DNA of 64,000 nucleotides from Pohlia nutans (taxonomy: Eukaryota; Streptophyta; Bryopsida; Bryales; Mniaceae), in assembly GCA_022496805.1 (NCBI GenBank), contig CM040094.1, positions 16,329,501 to 16,393,500 of the forward strand. The letters run 5' to 3'. Of this stretch, positions 11,308 to 24,491 are shown in pieces (position 1 is the first letter of the stretch; every line of letters starts with the position of its first letter). The position numbers were made by a program, and so were the translations under genes. Below the pieces are notes generated by a model. It saw nothing but the letters and a program-made list of their open reading frames with translations, did no database searches and was not told where the DNA came from.

Positions 11308-11786
11308 GCACAGAACTCCCCGTATCCAAGGCGCTGGAAATCGTGAAGTGCGAAAGGAAAAAACGACTCTGGTTTATGAGTTATATGTGCCAAGTGTTTT
11401 CTACTAATAGGATGATTAAGCAAATCTTGTCTCCATTTTCGAAACACACCATACTTTACGCAAAAGTTGCAAATTAAATAACCTTTGAGAACTAAAGGCT
11501 GCATGAGGTTATTGAACATAATTCTAAATTTTATTGAAACACAAACACTAATTGAGACCAAAGCTCCCCGTGAATAAGAAATAACCCTCTTTCGACCCAC
11601 CAACTACAACAATGCACATTATTTTGCATCAAGATCACATCTTGATATTATGAATTTCTGAAGTTTCACTCATAAAGTGAGTAAAAAACCAAGGATAGAC
11701 TTCATCATCTAATTTTTTTTGTAATCATTAGATGCTCATTGAATATGTAATCGTGACTTACCTTTACTCAACTTTAGGCCTATTAA

Positions 11787-12004
11787 TCCTTAAACGTCAA
11801 GGTAAACCCCATGGGCTTATTTATGAGAGAATAATGAAGAAAAAAGTGGATTTTCTCAACCAAAATCAAGCGAGGATTGGTGCGTTGGAAAGCTCTTGAA
11901 AAAGCAATCTAAATTCCAAATGTGAGCCTCGTTTGGGAGATTGTGGAAACATTAGCAAGCAATCAAAGTTATCAAAATGAGCAGGCCCTCTTGACGTTTA
12001 AGGG
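11787..12004. repeat. TTAA-flanked element (218 bp) with CCTTAAACGTCAAG ends
   Basis: TTAA at 11783-11786 and 12005-12008 flank matching termini (CCTTAAACGTCAAG / CTTGACGTTTAAGG). It has no coding capacity and sits in the U2 spacer. Confidence 0.75.
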
Positions 12005-12914
12005 TTAAGAACCCACCTATTACCCCATATAACATCACCAAAGGAGAAATCATCTCTAGCAAAGCCAAATGATCCTGTTACTACCAACCACACCTGATCA
12101 ATTTCTTTACAAGCCTTTTACCACTTCCCGGACCATCACACGAAAGAATCATCATCGTACAAAATTAACTTCTTAGTTTCATGCAACTTGATGAAGGAGT
12201 GAGAGGTCGTAGGAGTGAGTTACAGAGGTAACTTCCACCGACAGTGAAGAGTCGAGGCCAAGCAAACTTTATATTTATAATCCAGACTTTGCCGAAAGGA
12301 CTCAATCAGCCTGCCACCTAAAAACTTCAGCAACTCCTCGGCGCCTTAGTACACGGAGTTTGGAAGAACGTAGGTTCTTTGAAGCGTCAACTGTTGCCCT
12401 AAATTCTGGAGTTTGGTTGCAATGATTTGTGAGAGGTTTGTTGGCGAGCAAATTTTTCTTTGCAAATTTGTGATGCAGTATGCAATTTCATTTTTTTGTG
12501 CAACTTCTTTCTGTTAGGCTTCCTAGTGTAAATGCAGCAACTTCATCACAAGCATCTCTGCTATCCGCTGCGAAACCCTAATTTATTCTTGTAGTTGCGC
12601 ACCGGATGCGTCTTATGCTTTCTTCGCTATTGGACTAGGGTTTTGTGTCCATTTATGAGCGCATTGTATGAATTTGTTCATTTACAAAACTGCCGATGAG
12701 GCATGGCTAGGGCAAAATGATTCAGTTACGTCGTTCTCGCTTTCATGGCATTGTACAGATCAGATATATTTAGAAACAATGTGATGCCATGAATCCTGCC
12801 AATTTGAGGAGCATAGAGTTCATATGAAGAGGGCAGGCAGACCCCGAGTTCTTGAGAATTCAGTAGCGGTTTGCAGTTTAGGGTTTGAGATTGGGTCCCT
12901 CTGGGGGGAGGGGG

Positions 12915-13110
12915 GTGGGGCTGCGCCAGCCAAGGAAGTAGTGCAAGACCAAGGCGACGCGCGCGAGTCCGGGCAGCAAGCTGCCGGATGGACCCGCACC
13001 CGCTGAAAAATTAGATTAATATCATGGGGCTCGATGAGCCCCGTATCAGATATTAAACTGATAAGAACAGATACTACACTTGATCTTAGCCAAAAGGCCG
13101 AGAAAGGTAT
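12915..13110 (-). ncRNA. U2 spliceosomal snRNA, copy 2
   Basis: Mirror image of the copy at 9605-9800, with the same branch-site-pairing GTAGTA, Sm site and 3' stem-loops. Promoter and transcribed region appear identical, so by sequence both should be expressed. Confidence 0.93.
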
Positions 13111-13134
13111 GCTCATTCTTCCTCACTCCAGCAC

Positions 13135-13182
13135 TTATATATCCCTCTTTTGCCCGAGGCCATGGCAAACCTTATGGGACAA
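13135..13182 (-). promoter_or_regulatory. U2 snRNA promoter, second copy
   Basis: TATATAA (13135-13141) and GTCCCATAAGG (13170-13180) on the minus strand, with the same spacing as in the left arm. Confidence 0.75.
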
Positions 13183-13517
13183 TCAACCGGGAGCTCCGAC
13201 CCTTTTACTTCTGTCTACGTACGGCACCCACCAATCAGTTGCCCTGTGGACTACTGTAGTGCTGTTTCAGTTGGATCATTTCAGTTGTCAAATTAAGAGT
13301 TCATTGTGTGCTTCTGCACATACTGAGGTGTCACTTGGCATTGAGACGGGGCGAGTGGGTAATATGGGGGAATATGTGAATGAGTGCATTGAATGGGGAT
13401 ATACGTGCAATGCTGGTGTATAGCATTTGATAACGATATTCATTGATGGAAGTGCACAGCACTCAATGCAATGGTTTCTTGGTCCAAGCAATGAATACTA
13501 CACACTGAGCTCCGTGC

Positions 13518-14310
13518 TCCCTTGGAAATAAATGACTCAAATTGATCATAAGATAAGAAGTGGAAGTCAAGATACATGTAAACAAGGATTCCATGCAAAA
13601 CTGTTTTGGTTATTGCTTACATACATCTAACAAGTCACAATAAGAATAAATAAGAATCCCTGTGATAAGTGCACACATAATAAAATTAAAAATTAAAAGG
13701 CAACTTCCCCATGTATGAACGGATTGCATGTAATTAAGTTGTCATCCCAGAAAAACATGAAATTAGACGAGATGAACAACGATATACAAAAGGAATTGAC
13801 ATACTCATGTGACAGCAAAAGGGAGATTACACAATGAGTTTTTACACTCTACCTCTAATGTATTCCGTAAGAGGTTAGAATTTTAATAGTGGCTAATGCT
13901 TTCAAGATATAATAGGTTAAGGAGATTATAGGTGTAATCACAAAGTTAATGCATATCATAGTAGTGAGACTACCAGCGCAAGGAAAGAATCTTACTATCT
14001 ACATGCTTTACTGCTTGCAAAGAAACGACATGATTTCATGCCAAACTATACCTTGATCAACTTCTAATACATGAGAATGGGGCTTAAATGTCGTAGGCAG
14101 AAAAAGTTGGGCATTCCAGTAGAAAGCCAATTGAACATGACTGGAGTTTGCATTGACATCATGCTGAACTCTGGAGAAACACTACAGAGATGAATCTGTT
14201 CTAGCTCACAGAAAAATGTCTACAGGCAGAGCACTCAGCTTTAAATCAGAAGATTTATACATATTTGCATTACAGTACTCCCATCATGAAAGCGAGCATC
14301 ATGTCATGGG
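13518..14310. other. AT-rich intergenic stretch
   Basis: No coding, RNA or clear repeat feature is recognised between the U2 arm and the stop codon of the next gene; it probably contains the latter's 3' UTR. Confidence 0.4.
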
Positions 14311-15931
14311 TCATTTAGTAGGAAGTGGCCAGTGCTTAGCTATGCGCTCTATTGCATCCAAAGATAACGTGTTGTTCACCTGAATTCAACATGCTCACTC
14401 AGTCAACAAAGGTATTGTGCCAATTAAAAGAAAACCGATAGAAACTTAACTCCGGCTCAGTCATATTAATACAACTTCAGATACTGCGCTAAAAAAAAGT
14501 ACGTGTCTGGATGGATCAGAAAAAACTCACCAGTTCATTATGACGGGCCTTAAAAGCATCACAAAAACGTTGAGCATTTTCTGGCGATAACTGCTCCAAT
14601 TCACACCCCAACAAAGTATTATTCAATGGACACCCACGACCAATTAGGCATGTGTATAAAATCAGTAGGCCGACTTGGGTGAATAGCACTACATCTAAAA
14701 AAAAATCTCTATTAGAGACCTCCATCTTCTAGAAAGCCAAGCTCAGATCAGAACATGCCAGCCTATACAATAAGACAAATTGACAGGCTGACATGGTACA
14801 TAATGAAAGATGAAATCTGAAGCAAGGGTTTTAAGTATATGTTCATTAGAAACCCTGTGCATTGAACTAGAAACCTTTCCCAAAACTCTGAATCAACAAG
14901 AGAGCAGTCTTCTTTCCGGTAAAGAGTGCTATCAATGGGCTTACTACAGAAAGTAAATACCTGCTGCTCTGCTGCTGCCTTCAAGAGATCCCAGAAGTTT
15001 GCTGCACATCTCAGCAAAAACAAACACGTCAAGAGGAATACTCCACTTTAGAGGACCTTTCAATATTGAGATGCAGACCTTATTTCACCGAACAACATAT
15101 ATGCCAGCATCATAATAATGAATGTAGTATCGGGAACCTCCCGTGTATTATCCCTTGTAGAATGTAGACAGGGGGTACATTTGGCGAGGTGAGGTTCCCG
15201 ATACTACATGTGTCCCCATAATTTCATTCAGATGATTCAAGAGTAAACTGTTCATAGGATGCTTATTTCGGACAAAACGATCTCAACAGAAATGTCAACA
15301 TTCCTGCATTCCACGTGATAGCAAGAGCTGGCCAATGCTTTGTGGCGGTCAGTACCTTCATCACCCAAGGATGCAGGTGACGTTGGTGGAGATTGAGTAC
15401 CCTTCCCTGTATCAGTTTCATGACTGGGGCTCCCAGTGTCTACCTGTTCCGTCTCAAAAAATACCAGACATAAAATAAGTTAAAGTTGCAACTTAAAGAA
15501 TATTATTAGAGATGTACACCCTACCTTCCTAATCACAAAAGGGTTTTAAGGATCCCGTGGCTCCAATACATATGGTCTTGAAAAAAATTAACATAAGCAG
15601 GAAGAACACAGATTACTAGTATCATGAAGAAATGCTAAGACATATACCTGTTGCAACTGCACAGTTGACGAAGGAAGAGGAAACCCAGATGGAACCCGCC
15701 TGTTCATACCGTTGACTTCATCTGCCTGCCAATACAAACAATTCCAATCGTCAAAACAAGAATAGGGCATCTATGCAAAAAATTCTAAAAGGGTACAGCA
15801 ACGAGACGGGTCAAAAGTTGAATAACACAAATGGAAAATCATAGCAAACAGAGTGAGAAGCATACACAATAGGAGGGTGTTCTAACAACTGGAAACAGCT
15901 CCAGCAAACGTTGGAACTGCTCCTCCTCCAT
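14311..15931 (-). CDS. Small conserved-looking protein, 133 residues, function unknown
   Basis: Exons (minus): 15931-15866, 15725-15648, 15443-15356, 15001-14961, 14590-14531, 14379-14311. All six join in frame with GT/AG borders. The protein starts MEEEQFQRLLELFPVVRTPS, has a low-complexity Pro/Ser/Thr centre, then ANFWDLLKAAAEQQ and LSPENAQRFCDAFKARHNEL, and ends IERIAKHWPLPTK. The amphipathic helices at both ends and the flexible middle suggest a small helical adaptor. I do not recognise a named family. The consistent exon structure argues that it is a real gene. The leader includes a non-coding exon ending at 15932 (acceptor at about 16010) and probably another around 17041-17200 (donor CACAG|GTAAGT). 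Confidence 0.8.
15122..15209. repeat. Miniature inverted repeat, 88 bp
   Basis: A 19-bp perfect inverted repeat (ATGTAGTATCGGGAACCTC) lies at 15122-15140 and 15191-15209 around a 50-bp centre. It sits in intron 3 of the 133-residue-protein gene. It could be a very short MITE or a structured intronic hairpin. Confidence 0.75.
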
Positions 15932-17215
15932 AGCCACAAAGGAACCTCCTCAATTCCGTCCTCTGGTTCTTCCTTCCTACAGATATCTGGATGTTCCGAG
16001 TCCCTGAATGCCAAAGCTTATTGAACTGCTCACGGAACTGACATTGACGTAAAGAGTGTCACAGTTCTTGATACTCCAAACACTTGTTCTGAACAATCAC
16101 AAACACTAAAATGAAGTCAGTATCAAGGAATGTACACACTCAAAGGTCATTTACTCACAACCAGTGATTTTTTGTTGCCAAATTGCTACATAAAATTTAG
16201 GCTGGCTAATTGATACAAAGGATTTTTGATAAAATAAAAGAAGAAATAATGGCCAGATTTCCTACATGGAGTCAAGATGTGTAGCCTCTTTTAACCTAGG
16301 TATCACCCAGGTATTGCCTAAGTAGCACATGTGCATTACCCTGATATTACCTACATTTTAATATGAAAGAGCATCCAAGGAGAAGCATGGAAAAGTAGCA
16401 AAAATGCTAACAAAAAAAAACCACTGCTCACAACAACCAGAAAGAGGCATCGTACCCTATTTTGGGAGTTTTTACAAACTCTGTCAGGAATGATTCAAGA
16501 ATCCTTTATTAAGCCCTGCACACGCAAATGAGAATGAACTTCAGAGATGCCAAACGTGATGTCCCTTCACTGAATCAGAAATGCGGCATTCACCTTTCGC
16601 TAAAATACAATCATAGCGTCATCCTATTGTTACATAAAATCAAACCACGATCGAAAGGAAACCCTAATGTGGGACTCTAAATTGACTGCCGCTTAAACCA
16701 AAAGATTAGTACCATGCAAAACTCACGATCACCGAGAGGCTTAATACAGTACAACCTTTCATTCACTCGTCCATAAGCATTCAAACGAAACCTAAAATAG
16801 TCATGTAATCTACCCGACGATTTCAAGTGCACGAAAAATTTCCGTATTAACCAAGAGCTGTGAGCAAGGGCTATTCATAACCTAAAAAAATAAAATAAAA
16901 AACTCTATTCGTAATTCATAATGCAGAACTTGGAACAGCGAAAGAATTGGAGAATTTACGAATTCGACAGACGTAACAGAATTTGATGAGATTTTTTTCC
17001 TACGATCGGTACAATGCGTGAGTTGTGAAGAGACTTACCTGTGAGTGAGTTGCAGAAAGAAAAGCTTGCGAGAATGGTGCAATTCGTGTCGATGCGAAGA
17101 AAACAGAGCAACGGAAGGAGAGAGAGAACTGGCCAAAGGCAGTTGGTCGAACCATTGTAGGGTTTTCGTGTCGGGCAGGGTGAACGGGCAGCAGGGACTC
17201 TACTTGGGGCATTAA
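15932..17215 (-). promoter_or_regulatory. Leader and promoter region of the 133-residue-protein gene
   Basis: A splice donor CACAG|GTAAGTC at about 17040 and an acceptor before 16010 (CATTCAG|GGACTC) frame a probable 1-kb leader intron. The GC-richer stretch 17050-17210 fits a first exon and promoter edge. No clear TATA box is assigned. A transposon boundary (TTAA) lies at 17212. Confidence 0.4.
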
Positions 17216-17757
17216 CCCCTAAGCTCCCGAGCGACCATTTTCTGGTCGCTGCCCGGAAAAAACGGGCTGCCCGGAACAAAAAAATATTTTTTTGAAAAAA
17301 TAAAAAATATTTTAAAATACTACATCAAGTCTACTTTCCAACCCAATTTGAATTATGGCAATCCGAGTTAAACTCCACCCGGGAGAATTTTTCAAAGTAG
17401 ATCACCTCAACATTGTCTTAGTGTTACAAAATTTGCTATCTGGGGAAAGTAATGATGATTCCTCCATCGTTTCTCTTGCTTTTTTGAAGTTTACGATAGA
17501 TAGCCCAACTTTAACCAATCATACTAAATTTTGAACTCTAAAATTGAAAATTATAATTTATACAAATTTTCGAAGGTTAATGCTTTTAAATTCATTAAAA
17601 AATGATCTAAAGATTATTTAGGAAGTTTGACCGTACGGATAATTTGTAAAGATGATACTCTACATTTTGTCTATTGAACCAACCTTCATCAAACATATGG
17701 AAGGTACATATTTTAACACATCTATGTTTTGTCCAATACCCCTTGGGCTTTTAGGGG
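17216..17757. repeat. TTAA-flanked element (542 bp)
   Basis: TTAA at 17212-17215 and 17758-17761; ends CCCCTAAGCTCCC and GGGCTTTTAGGGG. It shares its right-hand TTAA with the next element. Non-coding. Confidence 0.65.
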
Positions 17758-17761
17758 TTAA

Positions 17762-18627
17762 CCCCTAAACGTGTCCCTGGAATTGACAGGTTGAGAAAAA
17801 TCATCATAAACTACTATTTAGAAGAATATTTTGGAATTGATTCCGGGTCGGCAGAAAATAACTCCCCAAAAAATGCCGAAAATAAAATAAATTTTATTAA
17901 GTATTTTGTGGAAATCAACAAAAATAAAGTGAACAAAAAGCCGAAAAAAATAGAATAAAAACATAACACTCAATGAAAATCGTAGACAGAAAATAAAATA
18001 AAACGTTTAGCTACCAGATTATTTTTAATGTTAGCTATTACTAGCCGATTTTTTAATAATTACTTTTGAAAGTGTCGACCTCCACTGTTTCAACTTTTAT
18101 TAATTAATCAATATGAAAGTGCCGACCCTGCCTTCCACATACGGTATACGAATGAAAGTTCTAGATTTTGAATTTTAGATTCCATCCGTACGGTTTGATC
18201 CACTAATACTATCACCAATATTTAATTATAAAATTTGAAAGTTCAAATTAAAAATTCCTTCTAATTTTCGATTACAAACAAAACTTTAATATTTTTTGAG
18301 TAAAATTTGTTGGAATGAATTTGATATGAGATACTCTTAAACGTGGTGATTCTTTGAAATTTTTGTGTTTCTTAAATCTATGACCTCATTCACATTTGAA
18401 CTACAGTCAATGCAATTTTGGCTTGGTCAACGACTTGACATACTTCTACATTTGTAATTTTAGAAAAATATGTAATTAAGTATGACTAAATCCAACCGTT
18501 AGATAGGACAACAACTTGGTGAAGAATCTTCAAAAAATGAATGATTTTCATTCAAGCATTGATGAGAACATGAGAAGGGTTTGAATCGTTTAGTCATTCA
18601 CTTTCTAAACGCTCTAACATTTAGGGG
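17762..18627. repeat. TTAA-flanked element (866 bp)
   Basis: TTAA at 17758-17761 and 18628-18631; ends CCCCTAAACGTGTCCC and ACATTTAGGGG. It abuts the previous element at a single TTAA. No transposase is visible. Confidence 0.6.
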
Positions 18628-21099
18628 TTAAATTTACTACCAAGTGGCCCATATTTGTGAAGAGAGAAAGAACTCCAGTCCTTTTGGAAGGCCGACTAGA
18701 ATAAAGTGTTTATTTGACTTACCTTTGGTACGCCCATATTTGTATATAAGGTGGACATATCGTAGTCGATTGTTAGGTTGGCAAAAAAAAATGAATCGTT
18801 TAGATCAACAAAAAGAAATTAGACGTCCAAATATTTAAGAAATTGTTTTTCAAGGGAAAAAAAATTGTATACGGTAAGGAAAAAGATAATCTTGAAGAAT
18901 ATTCACATATTTTTTGGTATTTGCTGAAGAGGAATTTTTCAAAATATTAATTACTTGGCATCAGATATCAACCTTGACTGCAAGGTGAATACACTAAAAC
19001 TACCCAAGATCCAATTTAGCACCCCATCATTGACTTCCAATTTCACCCAATCGGTCGCTATATTCTTTTGTAAAGCAATAGAAATATGATGTTTGAACAT
19101 AGTATACATCCAATTAGAGTTTTGAATAATATATTATTTATTTAAAAAATATAAAACATATAAATATATGAAGTACTTGATTTTCTAAAATTTAGCACAT
19201 CTTCAAAACGAGTCTTTCTAATTTTCTTCTACACTTGAAATTTGGGAATACAATTGTTTTAAAAGTTCATAATATAATTGATCATTATTTCAATTATAAG
19301 TATTGCAAAAAAATTGATCAAAATAATATAATAGTAAACAAAGAGTATAAATGTTGTTTGCAATTGCTTAAGAAAAACGAGCCAATGTAAATCAGTGTTT
19401 TTAAAAAATTCATGCGGCCAACCCACATAAATATTATGTCCGGCTGCACCTCTTAATCTTACAATGTCAAAATAAACCCCTCAGCTTCATAGTTCATATG
19501 TGGTTAGCCAAAGTTCAAAAAAAGGAAACCGAATGGGTCTGAACAGTAGATGAGCAATGATTCCTTCAAATTTTGTTGAAAACAACAACCATGCAACGCG
19601 ATGCGTCAGCAAGATGTGTTGGGGGAGGTTCGAGAAGAGCAGTCATGATTTTGGGTAGTGGAGAGCCTCATGAAAGCAACTTTTGTTATAACTTCGTGAT
19701 TAATTTCAAAATAGTACATAAATATTGTCTCTATATCATATTAAAAAATATAATAAAACATGTCATACTATTACAAACAAACCAACGAAAACTAAGATAA
19801 AAATTTATTCCAATAAGAAGGTTTTTTTTATTATCATTAATTTGAATGGAATTTTATATAAATCCATTCACTATAAAGTAAAATTTAAAATGTGAAGTTT
19901 GATTATATTTTGGAATGATTTGCTTAATAATTTGAATCAAATAGACTAAAGAATTTGCTTTTTTATGTGGTGATAAAAATGAATTATTAAAATAAAATAC
20001 CACCTAATAAATTATCTATAATTTGTATGCAGCTTGTAAATTCATTGATATGAAATTTGTATGTTATTGATTAATTGGTTTAGAAATTAATTTTGAGATG
20101 TAAACCTCAGGGAGTTCACTACACATGTATATATGTATACACTTGCGTGACAAAGGTATTTATTCAAGGGGTATTTAATTATCTATTCTTAATTTTTTGT
20201 ACCGTATTATTATATAATTTACTAATTTCTTGTTTTTTAAATGATCCTATAATTACTTTTAAATTTTATGAAGCTCTAATTTAAAGCTAGGTATGTTGAT
20301 TATAATTATTTGATTTTGCTCTATAGGGTTTAGGAGCATTCAAAGTACTAAGTCACCAAAATCCAAAGCATAGCAAGGTCTTACATTAAGAGTGTCCATA
20401 AATATTTTCAAACAATAAAAACAGCCGATGTTTCTCAACCAACTTACACGCACAATTAAACACAACGATACTCAGTGTCAAAAAACAAAAACAAAAAACA
20501 CACCAAAAACAGAGCAAGCAAAAAGAGGGTCCATGCAATAATGAAGAAGGGTATAGAGTTAATACTACAACATCTTGTTTGAAGCAAACAGACACAAGAC
20601 TAACCAAAACTCCTCTTATTTATCTTGATAAATTGTTTCTATCACTTAATAACACTAGCAAAACAGTTCATAGCAAATGAAAAATGTCATGTTCATCTTG
20701 CAAAACAGTTCCTAGCTTTTAAAAACACCTAGGATCCTTAACTCCTACGGTATATGTTTACAAATGTTTTAAAAAAATGTGTTGTTTATATCAAGCCTGT
20801 ATTATTTATAATACACATTTTATCATACATACTCATCTATGTTACTTCTAAGAAAATTCTAAGTTTTTCCTTTTGTGAATAAAAATTACCCCATATTTTC
20901 CCGCACGATATTTTCTAATATTATCGCAGTAAACTCCGCGAGATGTAAACACAACTGTTTACCAAGTATGTAGACGTGTTATCTATAGTTTTTTTGTAGT
21001 AATTTTTTTTGGCATCTTAAATTTTTATGTTTTCATTAATAATTTTTAGAATTTCAAGAATATAAATGACATATTTTAATACTGCTATTGTATAAAAAT

Positions 21100-21405
21100 A
21101 ACACTGAATAAGATACTATGTGTTTTGCTTTAATATACTTTTATGTGTTCACTTTAAATAGTTATAAGATGCGGAAGAGCTTAACCGCCTATCATTATTG
21201 GGTGTGTAAGAGTGCTTCAAACTTATGGAAAACTAATTTAGCTGTTTTTTTAACATCTAAACTAATTTTTCATGAATTTTAAGATCACCAAGCTTTTACA
21301 CACTTAATAATGAGAGACTACCAAGCTCTTCCATAACTTATAACTATTTATAGCAAGCAAATAAGAATATATTAAAGCAAAACACATGATATTTTATTCA
21401 AACAC
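21100..21405. repeat. Foldback (hairpin) MITE, copy 1
   Basis: Long imperfect arms: the left arm reads TTTTGCTTTAATATACTTTT..., then GTTATAAGATGCGGAAGAGCTT. The right arm carries the reverse complement (AAGCTCTTCCATAACTTATAAC, then AAAGCAAAACACATGATA). A related hairpin is at 61092-61346. Confidence 0.75.
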
Positions 21406-22186
21406 AACTTTTGTTTTAAGATAACTCTACAATGGTTTTGAGGATAACTCTACTATACTTAGCATTTTATTTTGTTTTTCTTGTAAGGAAAGTGTATTGC
21501 TTGAACAGAGAACCGTTTCTGAGCATGTATTAAGTAATACAAAGGTAAAATGTTATTCTTTTTAATTATTTTACAATAATTTATAATGTCGTTATCCATG
21601 AATGTAAGTTAAGTACTTGATGTGAGAGTTTCTTCTTGTGGAAAAAATAGCATGTCCTTGACGCTAGCGTTTCTGGTTTGTACTGCAATTGAGTAAGAAA
21701 TAAATTGTTGTCCAAAGCATGCTAAGGATGCTTGAGGTTCACATGTTCATATCTTGAAAAATACAACTGTTGGACAGTGCTTTCTTCAATAATACTTAAT
21801 ACTGACCCTTTCATGATCTCTGACCATGAAAATTGATGTAGTAAATCTCAAATCTTTTCCCGAACTCCGGGAATTAAAAATGAATAATGTTCACAAAAAA
21901 ATAAATTCTGAAAATTATACATATTTATATATAAATGTAATATTAAGTATACAACGCCACAAAATCCTTCACATTTCACATCCATGTCTTTCATTCAATT
22001 TTTCATCATGTTCTCAAATCGTTCTTCACAATTTCTATGATGTTCATCAAAGCTCGGCATCACATCCCTAGCATCCATTCATGTTCTTAAAGTTCCCATG
22101 TTCCTTTTGTGTTCCTAATTGATTCCCACGTTCCCAATGCATTGTTGGTGCATTGCAACAGGGTGTTTGCTAGTAGATGTATGTGG

Positions 22187-22231
<45 letters not shown>

Positions 22232-22280
22232 CTATTTCTATTTCTATTTCTATTTCTATTTCTATTTCTATTTCTATTTT
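22187..22280. repeat. Compound microsatellite (TA)n-(TTTCTA)n
   Basis: About 20 TA units run directly into about eight TTTCTA-type hexamers. Confidence 0.95.
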
Positions 22281-22486
22281 TTTTTTAAATCAAACAGTAA
22301 GCTGATTATTATAACCAACCTTTTCGTGGGGTTCTCAAACATGACCCAAAAACAAGAATCTTATTGAATAATTAATGTGTTTGGATTTGGAATTGAAAAG
22401 GGATAGTTTGAATGGAACATAATTGGGGTAGAGAATGGAATTAGATCCCTCTACCTTACTTGTTTCAAATTTTCTTCTTGAAAACT

Positions 22487-22616
22487 AATAGAAATCACAA
22501 CTGCATAGACCATTTGCAAAGAAAGGACTCACAAGAAGACAAACTAAAAACCAGTTGTAAGTCTTTTTGAGCACATTTCTCTTGTCTACGCACCCAATGT
22601 TATGAATACATGCAAA
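22487..22616. repeat. Short MITE of the CTACATAGACC family, copy 1
   Basis: The left part (AATCACAACTGCATAGACCA) and right part (CTTGTCTACGCACCCAATG) resemble the ends of the better copies at 24830-24958 and 30244-30362. All share a central AAGTC(T/C)TTTTG-like stretch. Confidence 0.5.
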
Positions 22617-22956
22617 AACTTTTGATGCTGACTAGAGTTTTGTATCCACTGCATCTGTCATCATTGGCTGTTCAACTTTGTCGTTTCTGAAACAATTGCA
22701 AATCACTCATACACTGACAAAGTGACAAACTCACACTATCAACAACCTGGTCCCAAACGTGAATGTGGTGAATGATTGATATCAACTTTGATTGATGTTT
22801 TCGTACGCCACGGAGCCATCTATTAAACCCATGACATTTGCATTCAATTTCATTCTTTCCAGTGTTTGCAGAGTCTCTCTTGTAATTTGTTTGTGTTTTT
22901 TAAATTTCTTGCAGTAAGTGAATTGAAGTTTGGCGATCATTGCTGCTGGCAGTGTG

Positions 22957-24401
22957 ATGGCGGATCAGGACTTTTCATCTAATTCGAGGCTCAAGGTAAT
23001 TTCTGTTTAATTGCTGGACAAGTTCTTTGTTTATTTTTTGGCTCTGGACTGACGGGGAGGAGGTTTTATTGACAAACGTTGCATCATTCTTCATCGATTG
23101 TAAGGAAGTTCGAGTATGTTGCTACTGAAAAATAGTTAGCTAGTGCTACACTCAATGTGAGGAAGTTTGAATAACTTGCTACTCAAAAATTTAGCTAGTG
23201 CTAGATATATAGCCTCTAGCAGGATTTGGTCCATTATAACTGGTCTTTTGGACTTAAATGATCCAAAACAACTTCTTTTCTAAAGAATTGAGTCACAAAG
23301 GACTAGTCACAAACTGATTGCATCTTCCATGAATGTGAGGAAGTTCGACCATGTAAGTCACAAAGGACTAGTTATAAAGGATCAAAATCCTATTAGTGCC
23401 GCAATTTTTTTGAGGTTGGCGTGAATAAAGTGTCCGTTTATAATGTCAATGACCCAGTGTTCACCAGATAAAGCCTGGCCATTGGAACAAAACCTAGCTA
23501 GTGCTACATTGAATGTGAGGATGTTTTAGTAGGTTGCCACACTTTCTTGTGCAGTTGTTGTGGGCCAAGATAATTGTAATAAGATTTTTTTACATTTTGC
23601 TATAAATTATAAGTTAGAATTGAAAGTGTAATTTTTAACCTTTTTGAAACATAATAGGTTAGTATAAAGTTGTGTTTGATTTGGCCCTCAATACATTAAA
23701 CTGAAAATGGTTACAAGTGTAAGTTACAACAAAATGTAAGAAATTATGTAAATTCTAGTATTGCCCATAGTAATTGAACTAAAAGGTCTATTTCAAGAGC
23801 TACAATATATGAGAAAATTTGAGTAGGTTGTTATTTGAAAAGCAAGTGAGTGTTAGAGGGAATGACCAAACCTTTTTGTGTTGTGTTGCAGGGTTAGTTT
23901 TATTAAATGTTAAAATGATTATTTAGTTTTATTTGTTTTTTGTATGATTTATTATGTAGGTGATAAATCTTGACAATGGATGGAAAGCAGCACGAGCTTC
24001 AGATGTTCTTCAAAGTGGAGAACAACTCACTACCAACAATGAACAAAACAATCTATGGATCAAGGCGATTGTTCCGGGCACGTATGTTATCAACTTTATT
24101 GAATGTTTTTTCAAAAATCATTAGTATTCCAAGATCATTTGTAAAATAATGTGTAATTTTTCTTATATTTTTTACGAAAGGGAATATGTGTCACGTACAG
24201 GATTTTGACAACTTTGATGAGCAATAACTTCATCTTTGATCCACTCTATGGTCTCAACAATGAAAGTATACCTGACATTGGAGACGTGGGTCGAGAATAC
24301 TATACATATTGGTTTCAAACTAGCTTCACGACACCTCTTTTGGTAAGTTGTTTATTAAAATCAATACTCGAATGTGTATAATGTCATTTGAAGGCACTAT
24401 C

Positions 24402-24491
<90 letters not shown>

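Larger units (their letters stand above)
12352..13517 (-). repeat. Right arm of 1,166-bp inverted repeat carrying U2
   Basis: Reverse-complement partner of 9198-10363. The two arms face each other so that the U2 genes converge on a 1,988-bp spacer. This near-identity points to very recent duplication, ongoing gene conversion, or an assembly artefact. Confidence 0.95.
18632..22956. other. Gene-free AT-rich repeat region
   Basis: No exon-like frame is recognised. It contains the foldback element at about 21100-21405, the microsatellites at 22187-22280 and a short MITE at about 22487-22616. The last few hundred bases should hold the promoter and leader of the mannosidase gene. Confidence 0.6.

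Noticed and set aside
12820..13423. Open frames over the U2 genes and flanks in both arms of the inverted repeat
   Set aside because: They translate the U2 RNA and its promoter; RNA-gene identity explains the sequence.
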